This document shows, piece by piece, positions 40,608-49,382 of a stretch of DNA of 64,000 nucleotides. The stretch lies in NCBI GenBank assembly GCA_009797885.1, contig WNKP01000004.1, forward strand, positions 124,001-188,000. Direction: 5' to 3'. Made by a program: the position numbers and the translations under genes. Under the pieces are notes generated by a model. It did no database searches and was not told the DNA's origin. It saw only the letters and a list, made by a program, of their open reading frames with translations. The stretch's first letter is position 1. The number at the start of each line of letters is the position of its first letter. Origin of the DNA: Flavobacteriaceae bacterium GF1 (GTDB taxonomy: Bacteria; Bacteroidota; Bacteroidia; Flavobacteriales; Flavobacteriaceae).

Positions 40608-41650
40608 ATTGTTTTGATTATGTCCGCTTGCCAAGATAATCCTTTTCGGTAAAAAAGCTTACCATTCTCCACGATAAGCGGAGAATCGAAGTTATTGGTG
40701 AACAAGCTCCCGGTACCTAGGCCCTGGGGTAGTTTATTGTTTAAAGTGTAGGTCCATTGGGCTATGGCATTTAGGCCTATATTGCTTTCCAGCGCACTGG
40801 TGGCCCACCATCCCACACCATGCTCTTCTGCCAGTGCTATCCAATTTTCACTTTCAACAAATCCGCCCAACAAACTTGGTTTTAAAATGATGTACTGCGG
40901 GTTTACGGTTTGTACCAATTCCCTGCGTTTTGTTACATCGGTTATCCCGATCAACTCTTCATCCAGTGCAATGGGCAACGGGCTCTTTTCACAGAGTAAT
41001 GCCATAGCTTCCCATTGTCCCGGTTTAATGGGTTGTTCTATGGAATGGAGATCCAAACTTGCCAGTATTTCCAATTTACGCATCGCCCCATCAGTAGTAA
41101 ACGCTCCATTGGCATCGACACGAATCTCGATTTCTTCCTTTGGAAATTGTTTTCGGATATATCGCAGCAAGCCCAATTCCGTTTCAAAATCAATGGCCCC
41201 GATCTTCATTTTAATACATGAAAAACCCTCATTCAACTTTTGTTCGATCTGTTCGAACATAAAGTCCCTATCCCCCATCCAGACCAGACCATTTATGGCT
41301 ATTGGGATTTCGGCAGAAAGAAAGTCGGAAGGGAAAAGATGGAACATGTTTTTTGACCGCAGGGACAAAAATGCTTGTTCCAGACCAAATTTTATTGATG
41401 GATAATCATTCAACTCCCTAGACAACTTTTGTTTTCCCAAGGCTATGTTGGTACAGGCCCATTTGAGTTTCTCCTCATAGTCCGGTCTATCGTCAAAGCT
41501 CAACCCCCTTAAAATACCACATTCCCCCAATCCCGATCCATCATCGGATTCCAGAACCAAAAACCAGGTTTCCTTCTCAATTAAAATTCCCCTTGAAGTT
41601 CCACTGGGTCGTTTAAACCGTAAAACATACTTATGGTAACTTGCCTTCAT
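40598..41650 (-). CDS. menC: o-Succinylbenzoate synthase
   Basis: A 350-aa enolase-superfamily enzyme that dehydrates SHCHC to o-succinylbenzoate. Features include the N-terminal capping domain with LRFKRPSGTSRG, the second-sphere lysine motif FSCIKMKIGAIDFE, the metal ligands in RVDANGAF, SIEQPIKPG and IALDEELIG, and the general acid lysine in YIILKPSLLGGF. The members fit MenC rather than dipeptide epimerase because menE is cotranscribed. The ATG at 41650 is used; a TTG 11 codons upstream adds unconserved residues. Confidence 0.9.
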   Translation of the reverse strand: MKASYHKYVLRFKRPSGTSRGILIEKETWFLVLESDDGSGLGECGILRGLSFDDRPDYEEKLKWACTNIALGKQKLSRELNDYPSIKFGLEQAFLSLRSKNMFHLFPSDFLSAEIPIAINGLVWMGDRDFMFEQIEQKLNEGFSCIKMKIGAIDFETELGLLRYIRKQFPKEEIEIRVDANGAFTTDGAMRKLEILASLDLHSIEQPIKPGQWEAMALLCEKSPLPIALDEELIGITDVTKRRELVQTVNPQYIILKPSLLGGFVESENWIALAEEHGVGWWATSALESNIGLNAIAQWTYTLNNKLPQGLGTGSLFTNNFDSPLIVENGKLFYRKGLSWQADIIKTICT

Positions 41651-41711
41651 ACTGTTGGCAAAAATACCTATAATGGAAAGCAAAAATTATAGCAGGTTAC
41701 CTAATTTGAAT

Positions 41712-43235
41712 TTATGGGCGCGAATTGCTTACAAATGCAATATGTTTACTGTCCGGTGACCAAGAATTTACATTAATGGTCCCTTGTCCCCCATACAAAT
41801 GGGCAATTGTTCTAATGGCCCCTCCTTTGGTAGGCATTAAACGCAGCATCACCCGCTTAAAGGATGGATGTGAATTTAAGGGAATATCATTTCCATACGA
41901 TAGAAACGCAATCCATTTCCCATCCGGGGAGATATGGGGGAACCAGTTGTTGTATTGGTCAAAGGTCAATTGCTCCTTTCGGCTCCCATCCGGCCGCATA
42001 CGCCATATTTGCATGCTTCCGCCCTTGGTGGAACCATTGTAATAAATATACTTTCCATCGGGAGAATATTCACTGCCGTCCACATGTTCGTATTTCTTCA
42101 CATCGGTAAGCTGTACTTCCTTGCTCCCTTTTTTAATGCCGATTTTATAAATATTGTAACCGCCGTTACCCCGCTTCGCCACATAGGTCAACTCCCTGTT
42201 GTTGGGTGCCCAACCATGCAGGAATGAGGGCTCTTTCTCTGTGATCAATCGTGGCGTTCCCCCCGATAAGGGCAATGTATAAATCTTGGAGGAAAGGCCT
42301 TCCCCATGACTAATGGCCAACTGTTTTCCATCAAAGGATATGCAGTGGTCATTGTTCAATTTATTGGCAAAACCGGTATTTAGTTTTTTAGGCGCTCCCC
42401 CGGTTATCGGCATGGTATAGGCAAAACCATCCATATTAAAGAGTAAACGCTCACCATCCGGCATCCAATTGGGAGCTTCAAAACGATTGTCCTTTTCAAA
42501 GATTACCTTGCGTTTACCGGTAAAAACATTCATGGTTTCCATACGGCAACCCATCCACCCTTCACTATAAGGGTCATACCCTTCTGCCACAGGTTGATCG
42601 ATACGCACGTTCCATACTTTTGCCGTTTCCTTCGTATTGGCGTCATGGGAACAAATGACAATTCCCGTTAATACTTCTTCTGGCATGAACGGCAACTTTT
42701 TTCTGCTGATTTCCTGCAAAGGCGCACCGGCATGTGCTGCACGTACAATGAATTCACTGCCTTTTCGCTCCAATTGAATGATTTGGTAAAAGCGTTTTGG
42801 CGCCCAAACATCATCTTCGGGGTTTTGCATATCGGCCCCTCTCCTTTCACGCCATTGCCCCGCTGTGAGACCATCACCATGGAGGAACCCGCCGACCATT
42901 ACCGCATTATCGGCCTCACTGGCCCGGGCCATCCATCCCGTCTTCCGATGTACTTCATTATATCCCTCAAATTCAAAATTGGCGGTGGCTATGAAATCCC
43001 CCTTGATTTTTTGGTACAAATACCTGAACTCGTCACGTTGGCCCCAAATGTTTTCTCCGGCCCCGACAATCGTATAGGTTTGTTCATCGTCATCATAAGA
43101 GGCATTACCCGAAATTTTAGGACTGCCGATGTCCCTATTGCCGGTAAAGATCCCCAAGCCCTGGTCTTGGGCAGCAATTACCTGGGTCATGAAAACGAAG
43201 CAAACAAAACAATATTGAAAGAGAAATTTTGACAT
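41712..43235 (-). CDS. Secreted TolB-like beta-propeller protein with N-terminal jelly-roll domain
   Basis: A 507-aa protein with a signal peptide (YCFVCFVFMTQVIAAQ). Residues about 30-200 resemble a DUF1349/concanavalin-like fold (YTIVGAGENIWGQRDEFRYLY, KTGWMARASEADNAVMVGG). Residues about 230-505 are a WD40-like/PD40 propeller with repeated blades such as APNWMPDGERLLFN, DGSEYSPDGKYIYYNG and FPHISPDGKWIAFLS. Proteins of this type are often labelled TolB-like, but there is no Tol-Pal context, and a carbohydrate- or ligand-binding role is possible. It sits between the two-component kinase and menC. Confidence 0.75.
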   Translation of the reverse strand: MSKFLFQYCFVCFVFMTQVIAAQDQGLGIFTGNRDIGSPKISGNASYDDDEQTYTIVGAGENIWGQRDEFRYLYQKIKGDFIATANFEFEGYNEVHRKTGWMARASEADNAVMVGGFLHGDGLTAGQWRERRGADMQNPEDDVWAPKRFYQIIQLERKGSEFIVRAAHAGAPLQEISRKKLPFMPEEVLTGIVICSHDANTKETAKVWNVRIDQPVAEGYDPYSEGWMGCRMETMNVFTGKRKVIFEKDNRFEAPNWMPDGERLLFNMDGFAYTMPITGGAPKKLNTGFANKLNNDHCISFDGKQLAISHGEGLSSKIYTLPLSGGTPRLITEKEPSFLHGWAPNNRELTYVAKRGNGGYNIYKIGIKKGSKEVQLTDVKKYEHVDGSEYSPDGKYIYYNGSTKGGSMQIWRMRPDGSRKEQLTFDQYNNWFPHISPDGKWIAFLSYGNDIPLNSHPSFKRVMLRLMPTKGGAIRTIAHLYGGQGTINVNSWSPDSKHIAFVSNSRP

Positions 43236-43423
43236 GAAGATGCATTTGTTCCCTACAAGATATTCTTCTTGGACGAGAAAAAAGCATCCAATAGTTTCAA
43301 TCTATGATACAAAAATAACGTCGTAAGGGATTTCCTGTGTTATTTATGAAAGTTTCCCATTCAGGAATTGTATCATCTTAGCGGAGCTGAACCCAATCAT
43401 GCAATGCCAAAAAGGTAGTATAA

Positions 43424-45388
43424 TCAATTGAAATTGAACCAGAAACGCACCCCTTCCTTATTACGGTCGATGTTTAGCTTGGATTGCAGTTGATTGACCA
43501 ATCTATTGATAAGTCGTAACCCCATAGAGTTATTGGTACGTTCTTCCGTGTCCTCCGGAAGGCCCACTCCATTGTCCGCATATTCAAAATATCCTTCCTG
43601 GCCATTGTTCCGCAGGTGAATATAAATCTTGCCGTCGTCATCTCCCTCCGGAAAGGCATATTTAAAGGTATTGGATACCAACTCATTTAAAATAAGCCCA
43701 AAAGGTATGGCCCTATCGATATCCAACTCCGTTCCCTCTGCATCAACGGTAATACTAATGTTATGTCCCCCTTTTTTGTAGACGGGCTGTACGCTGTTAA
43801 TGAGGCTTTCGATATAGCCTTGCATTTCAATTACGGACAAATCGTCGTTCTGATATAACTTTTGGTGTATCAAAGCCATCGCCTTTACCCTGCTCTTACC
43901 TTCTTCAAGGGCCACGATCGCCGCCTTGCTTTTGGTATTCCTGGTTTGTAGGCTCAAGAGACTGGAAACCATTTGTAAATTGTTCTTAACCCTATGGTGA
44001 ATCTCTTTTAAGAGGGAATCCTTCTCTTTTAGGGAGTTTTCAATGATATGCTTCTGGTCTGCTATCAGACGCTGGTTTTTAATACTCTTCATGTAAGCAT
44101 ACACCAAGCCAGCAAAACCTAAAAGTGTAAAAATCAATGAAATGAAAACAAGATTGATTCGTTCGTCCTTGGCCTGTATCTCACTTCGGATCTTTTCATT
44201 GGCCAATTTTTGTTCGTTTATGATCCTACGTGAGTTTTCCAAATCCGAGTCCCCGACTATGGCCACCAACTGTTGGTTTAAAATGGAAACTTCATTGGTC
44301 TTTAACGAATCCGTTATTTGTTGGTTTCTTTTTAATAAAGCCGTTGAACTCTTGTAATTTTCGAACTTTTCGTGGTATGTAGCCAGGAGTTTGTTTCGTT
44401 TTATTTCCTGTTGGATGCCCATATCTTCAAACTCTTCATCCAAGAGCCTTTTTGCGGTTCTATTGTTTTCGAGCTTGAGATGCGCCTCGGCCAAAGCCAA
44501 AGTATTGTCCATAATATGCTGCCCATACCTTCCGTGATTGAATTCCTTCAATACCTTAATACCATCGGTCAAAAGGGGAATGGCTTCAATATGTTCCTTT
44601 AGGAGCACATGGCACTTTCCAATATTCCCTTCTATCTCTGCCCGCAATGCCTCACTTTCAAAAATATCATTCTCTGATTTTTGTTTGGAAATATCATTAT
44701 TGTACACTTTCAAATACCCAAGTGCCTTATTGAACTCGTTGATAGCCGTAGCGGCAGATTTGTCCTTAAACAAATAATAGCCCACCTTGTTATGATGTTT
44801 GGCCAGACCTAAATGGTCATTGTCCGGGACAGCGATACCATCCGTTTGGATATACTGGTTCATCGCTTTACGATACAATCCCATACTGGCATAAATATCA
44901 TAAAACCGAACTCCTTCGATCACCCCAAGGTGTTGCATTTTCTCCCGAGTCTCAATTTGTTTGTCAAACATCTGGAGGTTACCATAATTGTCATCCAAAA
45001 GCCTTAGGACCAGCGTAATAGATCGGGTGTCCAGACTGTCCGTAACATCATACAGTTCTTTGGCCAGGGCAATACTTTTATCAAAGTCACCAATATCATT
45101 ATACAATTGGGCCTGCATTAGCCTGTAGGTATAAATCGCGCTGGAATCCTTGATTTTTTCGGCAGTACCCAAATAAACCATAACGGCTTCCAGCCAATCA
45201 TAGGCCGAGCTTTGAACGTATCTGTTGGGAGTTTGGACAAAAAACTTCAATTTGCTGCTCGCACCTTCGGTTTCTTGAAACTCAATCAGTGGATCGTTAT
45301 CCCTTACCTCCTCTTGGGGGTATAACAGCGTGAGTCCCAAAAAAAGGATTGACAGAAGATTTAGCAATTTTTTCCCTTCAAGAAGCAT
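43424..45388 (-). CDS. TPR-containing sensor histidine kinase (HWE/HisKA_2 type)
   Basis: A 654-aa membrane kinase. After a signal-type N-terminus (LLNLLSILFLGLTLLYPQ) residues about 50-370 form tetratricopeptide-like helices, followed by a transmembrane helix near 400-425 (VFISLIFTLLGFAGLVYAYM). The cytoplasmic part has the HisKA_2 phospho-acceptor EIHHRVKNNLQMVSSLLSL and an ATPase domain with LNELVSNTFKYAFPEG and DNGVGLPE. It is the probable partner of the LytTR regulator encoded upstream. A 640-nt gap with hairpins separates the two genes, so they are not a simple operon. ATG start at 45388. Confidence 0.88.
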   Translation of the reverse strand: MLLEGKKLLNLLSILFLGLTLLYPQEEVRDNDPLIEFQETEGASSKLKFFVQTPNRYVQSSAYDWLEAVMVYLGTAEKIKDSSAIYTYRLMQAQLYNDIGDFDKSIALAKELYDVTDSLDTRSITLVLRLLDDNYGNLQMFDKQIETREKMQHLGVIEGVRFYDIYASMGLYRKAMNQYIQTDGIAVPDNDHLGLAKHHNKVGYYLFKDKSAATAINEFNKALGYLKVYNNDISKQKSENDIFESEALRAEIEGNIGKCHVLLKEHIEAIPLLTDGIKVLKEFNHGRYGQHIMDNTLALAEAHLKLENNRTAKRLLDEEFEDMGIQQEIKRNKLLATYHEKFENYKSSTALLKRNQQITDSLKTNEVSILNQQLVAIVGDSDLENSRRIINEQKLANEKIRSEIQAKDERINLVFISLIFTLLGFAGLVYAYMKSIKNQRLIADQKHIIENSLKEKDSLLKEIHHRVKNNLQMVSSLLSLQTRNTKSKAAIVALEEGKSRVKAMALIHQKLYQNDDLSVIEMQGYIESLINSVQPVYKKGGHNISITVDAEGTELDIDRAIPFGLILNELVSNTFKYAFPEGDDDGKIYIHLRNNGQEGYFEYADNGVGLPEDTEERTNNSMGLRLINRLVNQLQSKLNIDRNKEGVRFWFNFN

Positions 45389-45440
45389 TCAATCAATACT
45401 TAATAAAAACCATAGTGTCCATTTGGGGCACTCTCCACCT

Positions 45441-45448
45441 CAAAATTA
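45441..45448 (-). promoter_or_regulatory. -7 box upstream of the histidine kinase gene
   Basis: The minus strand reads TAATTTTG (TAnnTTTG), about 52 nt before the ATG at 45388. No clear -33 element was seen. Confidence 0.4.
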
Positions 45449-45557
45449 GCGTGAATTCACATCACTCCTTCATTTTTGTTGTAAAGCCCGCTCCATAAGT
45501 AGTGAAATCCCTTAAAAGTTGTTAATCCCTGCTTTAAAGGCCATCTTTTTGGATAAT

Positions 45558-45594
45558 AAAAAGGACTGTACAGAAAACGTACAGCCCTTTTTTT
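45558..45594. terminator. Bidirectional terminator-like hairpin in the kinase/regulator gap
   Basis: A stem pairs AAAGGACTGTAC (45560-45571) with GTACAGCCCTTT (45579-45590), with one A-C mismatch that becomes a G-U pair in minus-strand RNA. It is flanked by A- and T-runs. No annotated gene ends here. Confidence 0.6.
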
Positions 45595-45672
45595 GACACT
45601 ATATCAAATTGTAAGATTTGGGGATTCATACAACTACATCAAAAATAGAACGAATGACCTTTAGGGATTTTG

Positions 45673-45706
45673 TTTTGTTGTGAAAGCGGTGTTTTTTGTT
45701 GTGAAA
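45673..45706. promoter_or_regulatory. 13-bp direct repeat with 21-bp period (candidate operator)
   Basis: TTTTGTTGTGAAA occurs exactly at 45673-45685 and 45694-45706, so repeat starts are 21 bp apart, two helical turns. LytTR regulators are known to bind imperfect direct repeats with about this period, and a LytTR gene lies 325 bp away. The core GTT matches the LytTR consensus only partly. A related inverted copy, ACAACAAAAA, is at 45773-45782. Confidence 0.4.
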
Positions 45707-45777
45707 TGGCCAATGGGAAATGTCAACATACTTTTTATCGATGTTTTGTGCATTTTGTGGAATGGGCCAACTACAAC

Positions 45778-45809
45778 AAAAAAAAGATCCCACCTTTTAA
45801 GTGGGACCT
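45778..45809 (-). terminator. Terminator-like hairpin on the minus strand
   Basis: In minus-strand RNA GGTCCCAC pairs with GTGGGATC (45808-45801 with 45793-45786, one G-U pair), followed by eight T residues. It follows a TACATTTG box at 45882-45875 by about 70 nt, which would fit a short non-coding transcript. Confidence 0.6.
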
Positions 45810-45973
45810 TTGCACGAGAACACTATATGAAAATGAAAAAATTACTCTTTTTATGTTGTTAAGTAATTACAGTTCAAATGTAGGATCACCAAGCCGTATT
45901 TGGAAAATATTGTTGTGAACCTCCCTTAAAGTGTGGTGATTTTGGAAACCCGCGTGATTTGTAGGCTTATTCC

Positions 45974-46002
45974 ATAAAAAAGCGGCCCTATAAAAGCCGC
46001 TT
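45974..46002 (-). terminator. Terminator of the LytTR regulator gene
   Basis: On the minus strand AAGCGGC pairs with GCCGCTT around a 9-nt loop and is followed by TTTTTAT. It starts 29 nt after the stop codon. Confidence 0.8.
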
Positions 46003-46030
46003 ACCAGAAGTGTACTGTTCTAAATTATCT

Positions 46031-46786
46031 TTATGAATTCATGGAGGAGATGATGAACTCCTTAAAATCCTTGGAAATAGGAATCAATGTATTGTTGATC
46101 ATAATATCCTTGGAGTTTATGGCATCTATATGATCTACATTCACAATATATGATTTGTGCGCCCTGTAAAACTTATTTTTAGGAAGTTTCTCCAAGTAGT
46201 CTTTAAGTGGGGACCGCACCAAAAACTTTTTGTCCACAGTATTTACCTCCAAGTATACGTTATCCGCTTTTATAAATTGGATATCCCCAAACTGAATCCT
46301 GTAATACAAGTGTTGTTTTTTCACAAATATGGAATCCTTTAAAACGGAATTGGAGGTAAAACTGTCCCCTCCACTTCCTGCAATATCGGTACTGGATTCC
46401 TTTTTGGAATAGTTGAAATTGGAGAGTGCAATCTCTATGGAAGTATATAGATCCTGTTGTTCGAAAGGTTTTACCAAATAACCATCAGGTTTCACCGTTT
46501 TGGCATTTTCCACCGTAGCCTTATCTGAATTGGAGGTCACAAATATGAACGGAATGTTGTAATTCTGACGGATATGTTTTCCTAAATCGATACCGGTTTT
46601 ATCCGAGGCCAAAATTATATCGATCAAAACAAGGTCTACGTGGTTGTTTTTAAGTACCTCAATGGCTTGCTCATAAACTATGACGTTATCCACGACTTCA
46701 TAGCCAATCTCTTCCAACATGGACTGCATATCATCTGCAATGATGACATTATCCTCAACGATGAGAATCTTAATGGGGTGTTCCAA
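46031..46786 (-). CDS. LytTR family response regulator
   Basis: A 251-aa regulator. The receiver domain (residues 1-125) has the acidic pocket in ILIVEDNVI, the phospho-acceptor Asp56 in DLVLIDIIL, and the conserved lysine in GYLVKPFEQ. The C-terminal LytTR DNA-binding domain has IQFIKADNVYLEV, FYRAHKSYIVNVDHI and ends ISKDFKEFI. It should act with the TPR kinase encoded downstream. No ATG precedes ILIVEDN; the start is TTG at 46786 (TTG GAA), since an in-frame stop lies five codons upstream at 46801-46799. A terminator follows, so the kinase gene needs its own promoter. Confidence 0.9.
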   Translation of the reverse strand: MEHPIKILIVEDNVIIADDMQSMLEEIGYEVVDNVIVYEQAIEVLKNNHVDLVLIDIILASDKTGIDLGKHIRQNYNIPFIFVTSNSDKATVENAKTVKPDGYLVKPFEQQDLYTSIEIALSNFNYSKKESSTDIAGSGGDSFTSNSVLKDSIFVKKQHLYYRIQFGDIQFIKADNVYLEVNTVDKKFLVRSPLKDYLEKLPKNKFYRAHKSYIVNVDHIDAINSKDIMINNTLIPISKDFKEFIISSMNS

Positions 46787-46821
46787 CTCAAGTAAGTTTT
46801 AGATAGTTTTAACAATCAAAA

Positions 46822-47730
46822 CTACAAAAAATAATTAACAGTGGCGTAAAACAAAAGGGAGAGCAAAAATGTGGACAGTGCCAATTTCTTGAGCTCGGGA
46901 TCGAGTAAAATCGGTTCCTTGGTTCCCATTACTTTGAACAAATGAACCAAAACAACGAGATAGGGAAGCATAAAGATAGCGTGTATCCCATTGGAAAACT
47001 GTAAAAAAATGTATCCTAAAAACGAAAGAAGGCTAAGACTCAACAGAAGAGCATGGTACACCTTTCCGTTTTGAAAACCCAGCTTGACCACCAGGGTGTT
47101 TTTATGGGATTTCCTATCGGATTCCACATCCCTTAAATTGTTCAGATTTAAAACCCCAACACATAAGAGACCGATTGCGGTTGCCGGCAAAACATCTATC
47201 CAATCCAATTTTAAAGTATATAGAAATTTTGTCCCAAGGACGGCCAAAAGCCCAAAAAACAAAAACACAAAGATATCTCCCAACCCCTTGTATCCATAAG
47301 CAGAATCCCCAACGGTATAGCGTATGGCCGCCCAAATACTTAGGATTCCCAGCAGGGCAAAAAGTAAGAAATACTGAAGTTGTTTTAGTCCAAAGGAATG
47401 AATCAATAAGACCAAGGCGAGCAACAGACTCAAAACAGCGGTTATTCCTATACCCCACTTCAGTTCTTTAGGGGTCAACTTCCCACTTTGCAAAGCACGT
47501 TCCGGTCCAATTCTATCGGCCGAATCCGTTCCTTTTATCCCATCCCCATAATCGTTGGCAAAATTTGAAGTGATTTGAAAACCTACCGTGACCAACAGAC
47601 ATAGGGCAAAAACCAAGCCATCCCTTTCGCCCGAAAAATTGGCCAATGCCGTACCCGTAATAATTCCGCTTAGGGATAAGGGCAGTGTACGAAGCCTAGC
47701 TGCGCTTAGCCAAACCTTAACTTTTTCCAA
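46822..47730 (-). CDS. menA: 1,4-Dihydroxy-2-naphthoate polyprenyltransferase
   Basis: A 302-aa UbiA-family membrane enzyme that joins the naphthoate ring to its polyprenyl chain, giving demethylmenaquinone. Typical features are the start SAARLRTLPLSLSGIITG, the first aspartate-rich motif NFANDYGDGIKGTD, the second motif LNNLRDVESDRKSHKNTL, and about eight membrane helices. The start is TTG at 47730 (TTG GAA AAA): the in-frame TAA of the upstream gene directly precedes it, and family members begin only a few residues before SAARLRTLP. This is one of the best supported TTG starts in the window. Confidence 0.92.
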   Translation of the reverse strand: MEKVKVWLSAARLRTLPLSLSGIITGTALANFSGERDGLVFALCLLVTVGFQITSNFANDYGDGIKGTDSADRIGPERALQSGKLTPKELKWGIGITAVLSLLLALVLLIHSFGLKQLQYFLLFALLGILSIWAAIRYTVGDSAYGYKGLGDIFVFLFFGLLAVLGTKFLYTLKLDWIDVLPATAIGLLCVGVLNLNNLRDVESDRKSHKNTLVVKLGFQNGKVYHALLLSLSLLSFLGYIFLQFSNGIHAIFMLPYLVVLVHLFKVMGTKEPILLDPELKKLALSTFLLSLLFYATVNYFL

Positions 47731-48330
47731 TTAATTTGGGGATTCTATTTTAAGTCTTTGGCCATCTTGGTAGGACGCCACAAAAGCATCCTCAAAACCT
47801 AGGTTGACCAACTGCCTTCTAAATTTTTGGGCCTCTTCCAGAGTTTCAAAAGTACCCAGGGAATACGCATAGAAAGGGTTGGTTTTTACGAACATGGTAT
47901 TTGTCAGTGCCTCCGATGCCAAGGTTACATTGTTCTCCACAAAAGATTTTACCTGAACCGAATAGACTTTCTCCTTTTCCAAGAACTGCTTTGCCAGGTA
48001 AAATTCTTTGACCAGGCTCAACTCTTCATTCTGTTCTTTGAGGTTACCGATACGGGTCTTAATTGCATCCAAGCTATCAATGGAGACCAGCAGGTTTTCC
48101 TGATTGTTCCTTGCCCTGGAGGTAGTGATACCGGAGAAGTAGGACCAAAGTCCAAAAACGGCAAGGAAAATGGCTGCGGCAATACCGGCCGAGATATTTC
48201 GTTGAATTTTTAATTTCCGTAAATCCTTATTTTTAAATTTGATTTGGTCCAGCAATCTTTCATTGATAATTTGGGACTTTTCAATGTCCTTGTGAAGGTC
48301 CAGCAAATCGTTTTCTTCAATAAATGGCAT
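47731..48330 (-). CDS. Single-span protein with SPOR-like C-terminal domain
   Basis: A 199-aa protein. Residues about 20-45 are basic and coiled, followed by a transmembrane helix near 47-68 (ISAGIAAAIFLAVFGLWSYF), a short coiled coil (IKTRIGNLKEQNEELSLVKE), and a C-terminal domain with VYSVQVKSF, NPFYAYSLGTFETLEEAQ and FRRQLVNLGFEDAFVASY. The last part resembles SPOR domains, which bind denuded peptidoglycan, but it is diverged. Its TAA is directly followed in the same frame by the TTG of menA. A structural or cell-envelope role is likely; a link to menaquinone is not implied. Confidence 0.68.
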   Translation of the reverse strand: MPFIEENDLLDLHKDIEKSQIINERLLDQIKFKNKDLRKLKIQRNISAGIAAAIFLAVFGLWSYFSGITTSRARNNQENLLVSIDSLDAIKTRIGNLKEQNEELSLVKEFYLAKQFLEKEKVYSVQVKSFVENNVTLASEALTNTMFVKTNPFYAYSLGTFETLEEAQKFRRQLVNLGFEDAFVASYQDGQRLKIESPN

Positions 48331-48488
48331 TACCTGTGTGCTTGAGGGATGTTCAGTACGTTAATGGTATAACTATCAGCTTGTTAAGCTTTTTACCTAT
48401 TGCAAATGTATAATATTTAACAATAGTAAAAAACAGTAGGGTAAAAACTTCTTTAAAGTGTTGAAATCAAGGGTAAAAACCCATCATA

Positions 48489-49322
48489 CTACTCCTTTAG
48501 CCGTATTCCATTGGGCAACAGTTCGATCTTGCGTTGTTTGTATAATATCCCAACACCTTTTTTAAAGGATTTTTTGCTTAAGTGCAACGTATCCCTTATT
48601 TCTTCCGGATTGGATTTATCATGCAATGGTAAGAACCCACCTTCGGCAACCAATCGATTGTATATTTTATCTGCCGTGGCGTCAAGCATTTGTGCTCCGA
48701 TGGGTTCTAGGGAGACATCCAGCTTACCGTCCTCCCTCACCTTTTTTACAAACCCTTGAAACCTGTCCCCAATGGCCACCGGTCTAAAAACATCACTGAA
48801 AAATAGTAGGCCCTTAAAGCCATCCTCTACAATCACCTCCCACCCCAAATCTGTTTTCCTATTGACCAAAAGGTCCACTTGGGCATTGACCTCAAAATCC
48901 CCTTGGCGGTTTTTTAAAAACCTATCAACCTTAGTCGAGGCCACCAAACGAAAGCTCTTCTCATCCAAAAAGCAATGTACGACATACTTTTTTCCTTTCT
49001 CCAATTTCTTGTTTTGCTCTCTAAATGGCACCAAAAGCTGCTTCTCCAACCCCCAATCCATAAATGCACCGATATTGTTTACTTCGGCCACCTCCAGGAA
49101 AGCAAACCCATCCCTTTTTACCAGGGGTTCCAAAGTTGTCGCTATGGGACGCTCTTCATGGTCCAAATAGCAGAAAACCCTTAACTCTTGATCCAATTGT
49201 ATCCCTTCCGGGACATATTTATTGGGCAATAATATCTCGGTACCTTCATTATCACCCAAAAAGACACCAACACTGGTACTTCTTATTACCCTTAGACTGT
49301 TGTAGTCCCCAATACGTATCAT
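48489..49322 (-). CDS. CvfB-like S1-domain RNA-binding protein
   Basis: A 277-aa cytoplasmic protein with tandem S1-like folds and a C-terminal winged helix, the CvfB architecture. Recognisable segments are YNSLRVIRSTSVGVFLGD, EVNNIGAFMDWGLEKQLLVPF, ATSKVDRFL-like KVDRFLKNRQGDFEVN, and the winged helix KSNPEEIRDTLHLSKKSFKKGVG. CvfB proteins affect virulence gene expression and RNA metabolism in staphylococci. The ATG at 49322 is preferred to a frame start ten codons upstream. The start codon lies only about 10 nt after the terminator tract of the upstream DUF2853 gene. Confidence 0.82.
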   Translation of the reverse strand: MIRIGDYNSLRVIRSTSVGVFLGDNEGTEILLPNKYVPEGIQLDQELRVFCYLDHEERPIATTLEPLVKRDGFAFLEVAEVNNIGAFMDWGLEKQLLVPFREQNKKLEKGKKYVVHCFLDEKSFRLVASTKVDRFLKNRQGDFEVNAQVDLLVNRKTDLGWEVIVEDGFKGLLFFSDVFRPVAIGDRFQGFVKKVREDGKLDVSLEPIGAQMLDATADKIYNRLVAEGGFLPLHDKSNPEEIRDTLHLSKKSFKKGVGILYKQRKIELLPNGIRLKE

Positions 49323-49330
49323 AAATTGTG

Positions 49331-49360
49331 CAAAACAAAAAACCGTGCCCAAAGCACGGT
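49331..49360 (-). terminator. Terminator of the DUF2853 gene
   Basis: On the minus strand ACCGTGC pairs with GCACGGT around a 5-nt loop and runs into TTTTTTG. It lies between the DUF2853 stop (49383) and the CvfB-like start (49322), leaving almost no space for a separate promoter. Confidence 0.8.
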
Positions 49361-49382
49361 TGTTATTTTCAGTGTCAACTTG

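Larger units (their letters stand above)
45389..46030. other. 640-nt gene-free region between the two-component genes
   Basis: No convincing protein gene was found. The region holds three hairpins with T-runs (45558-45594, 45778-45809, 45974-46002), a direct repeat (45673-45706), TAnnTTTG boxes on the minus strand at 45448-45441, 45647-45640 and 45882-45875, and a tiny 11-codon frame on the plus strand (45827-45862). The density of signals suggests one or more small RNAs. Confidence 0.5.

Noticed and set aside
45827-45862. An 11-codon frame with a signal-peptide-like sequence in the kinase/regulator gap
   Set aside because: It is too short to support, and lies where the sequence looks non-coding; recorded only within the gap description.
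45670-45918. An 82-codon plus-strand frame in the kinase/regulator gap
   Set aside because: It spans the direct repeats and a hairpin and its composition is not protein-like.
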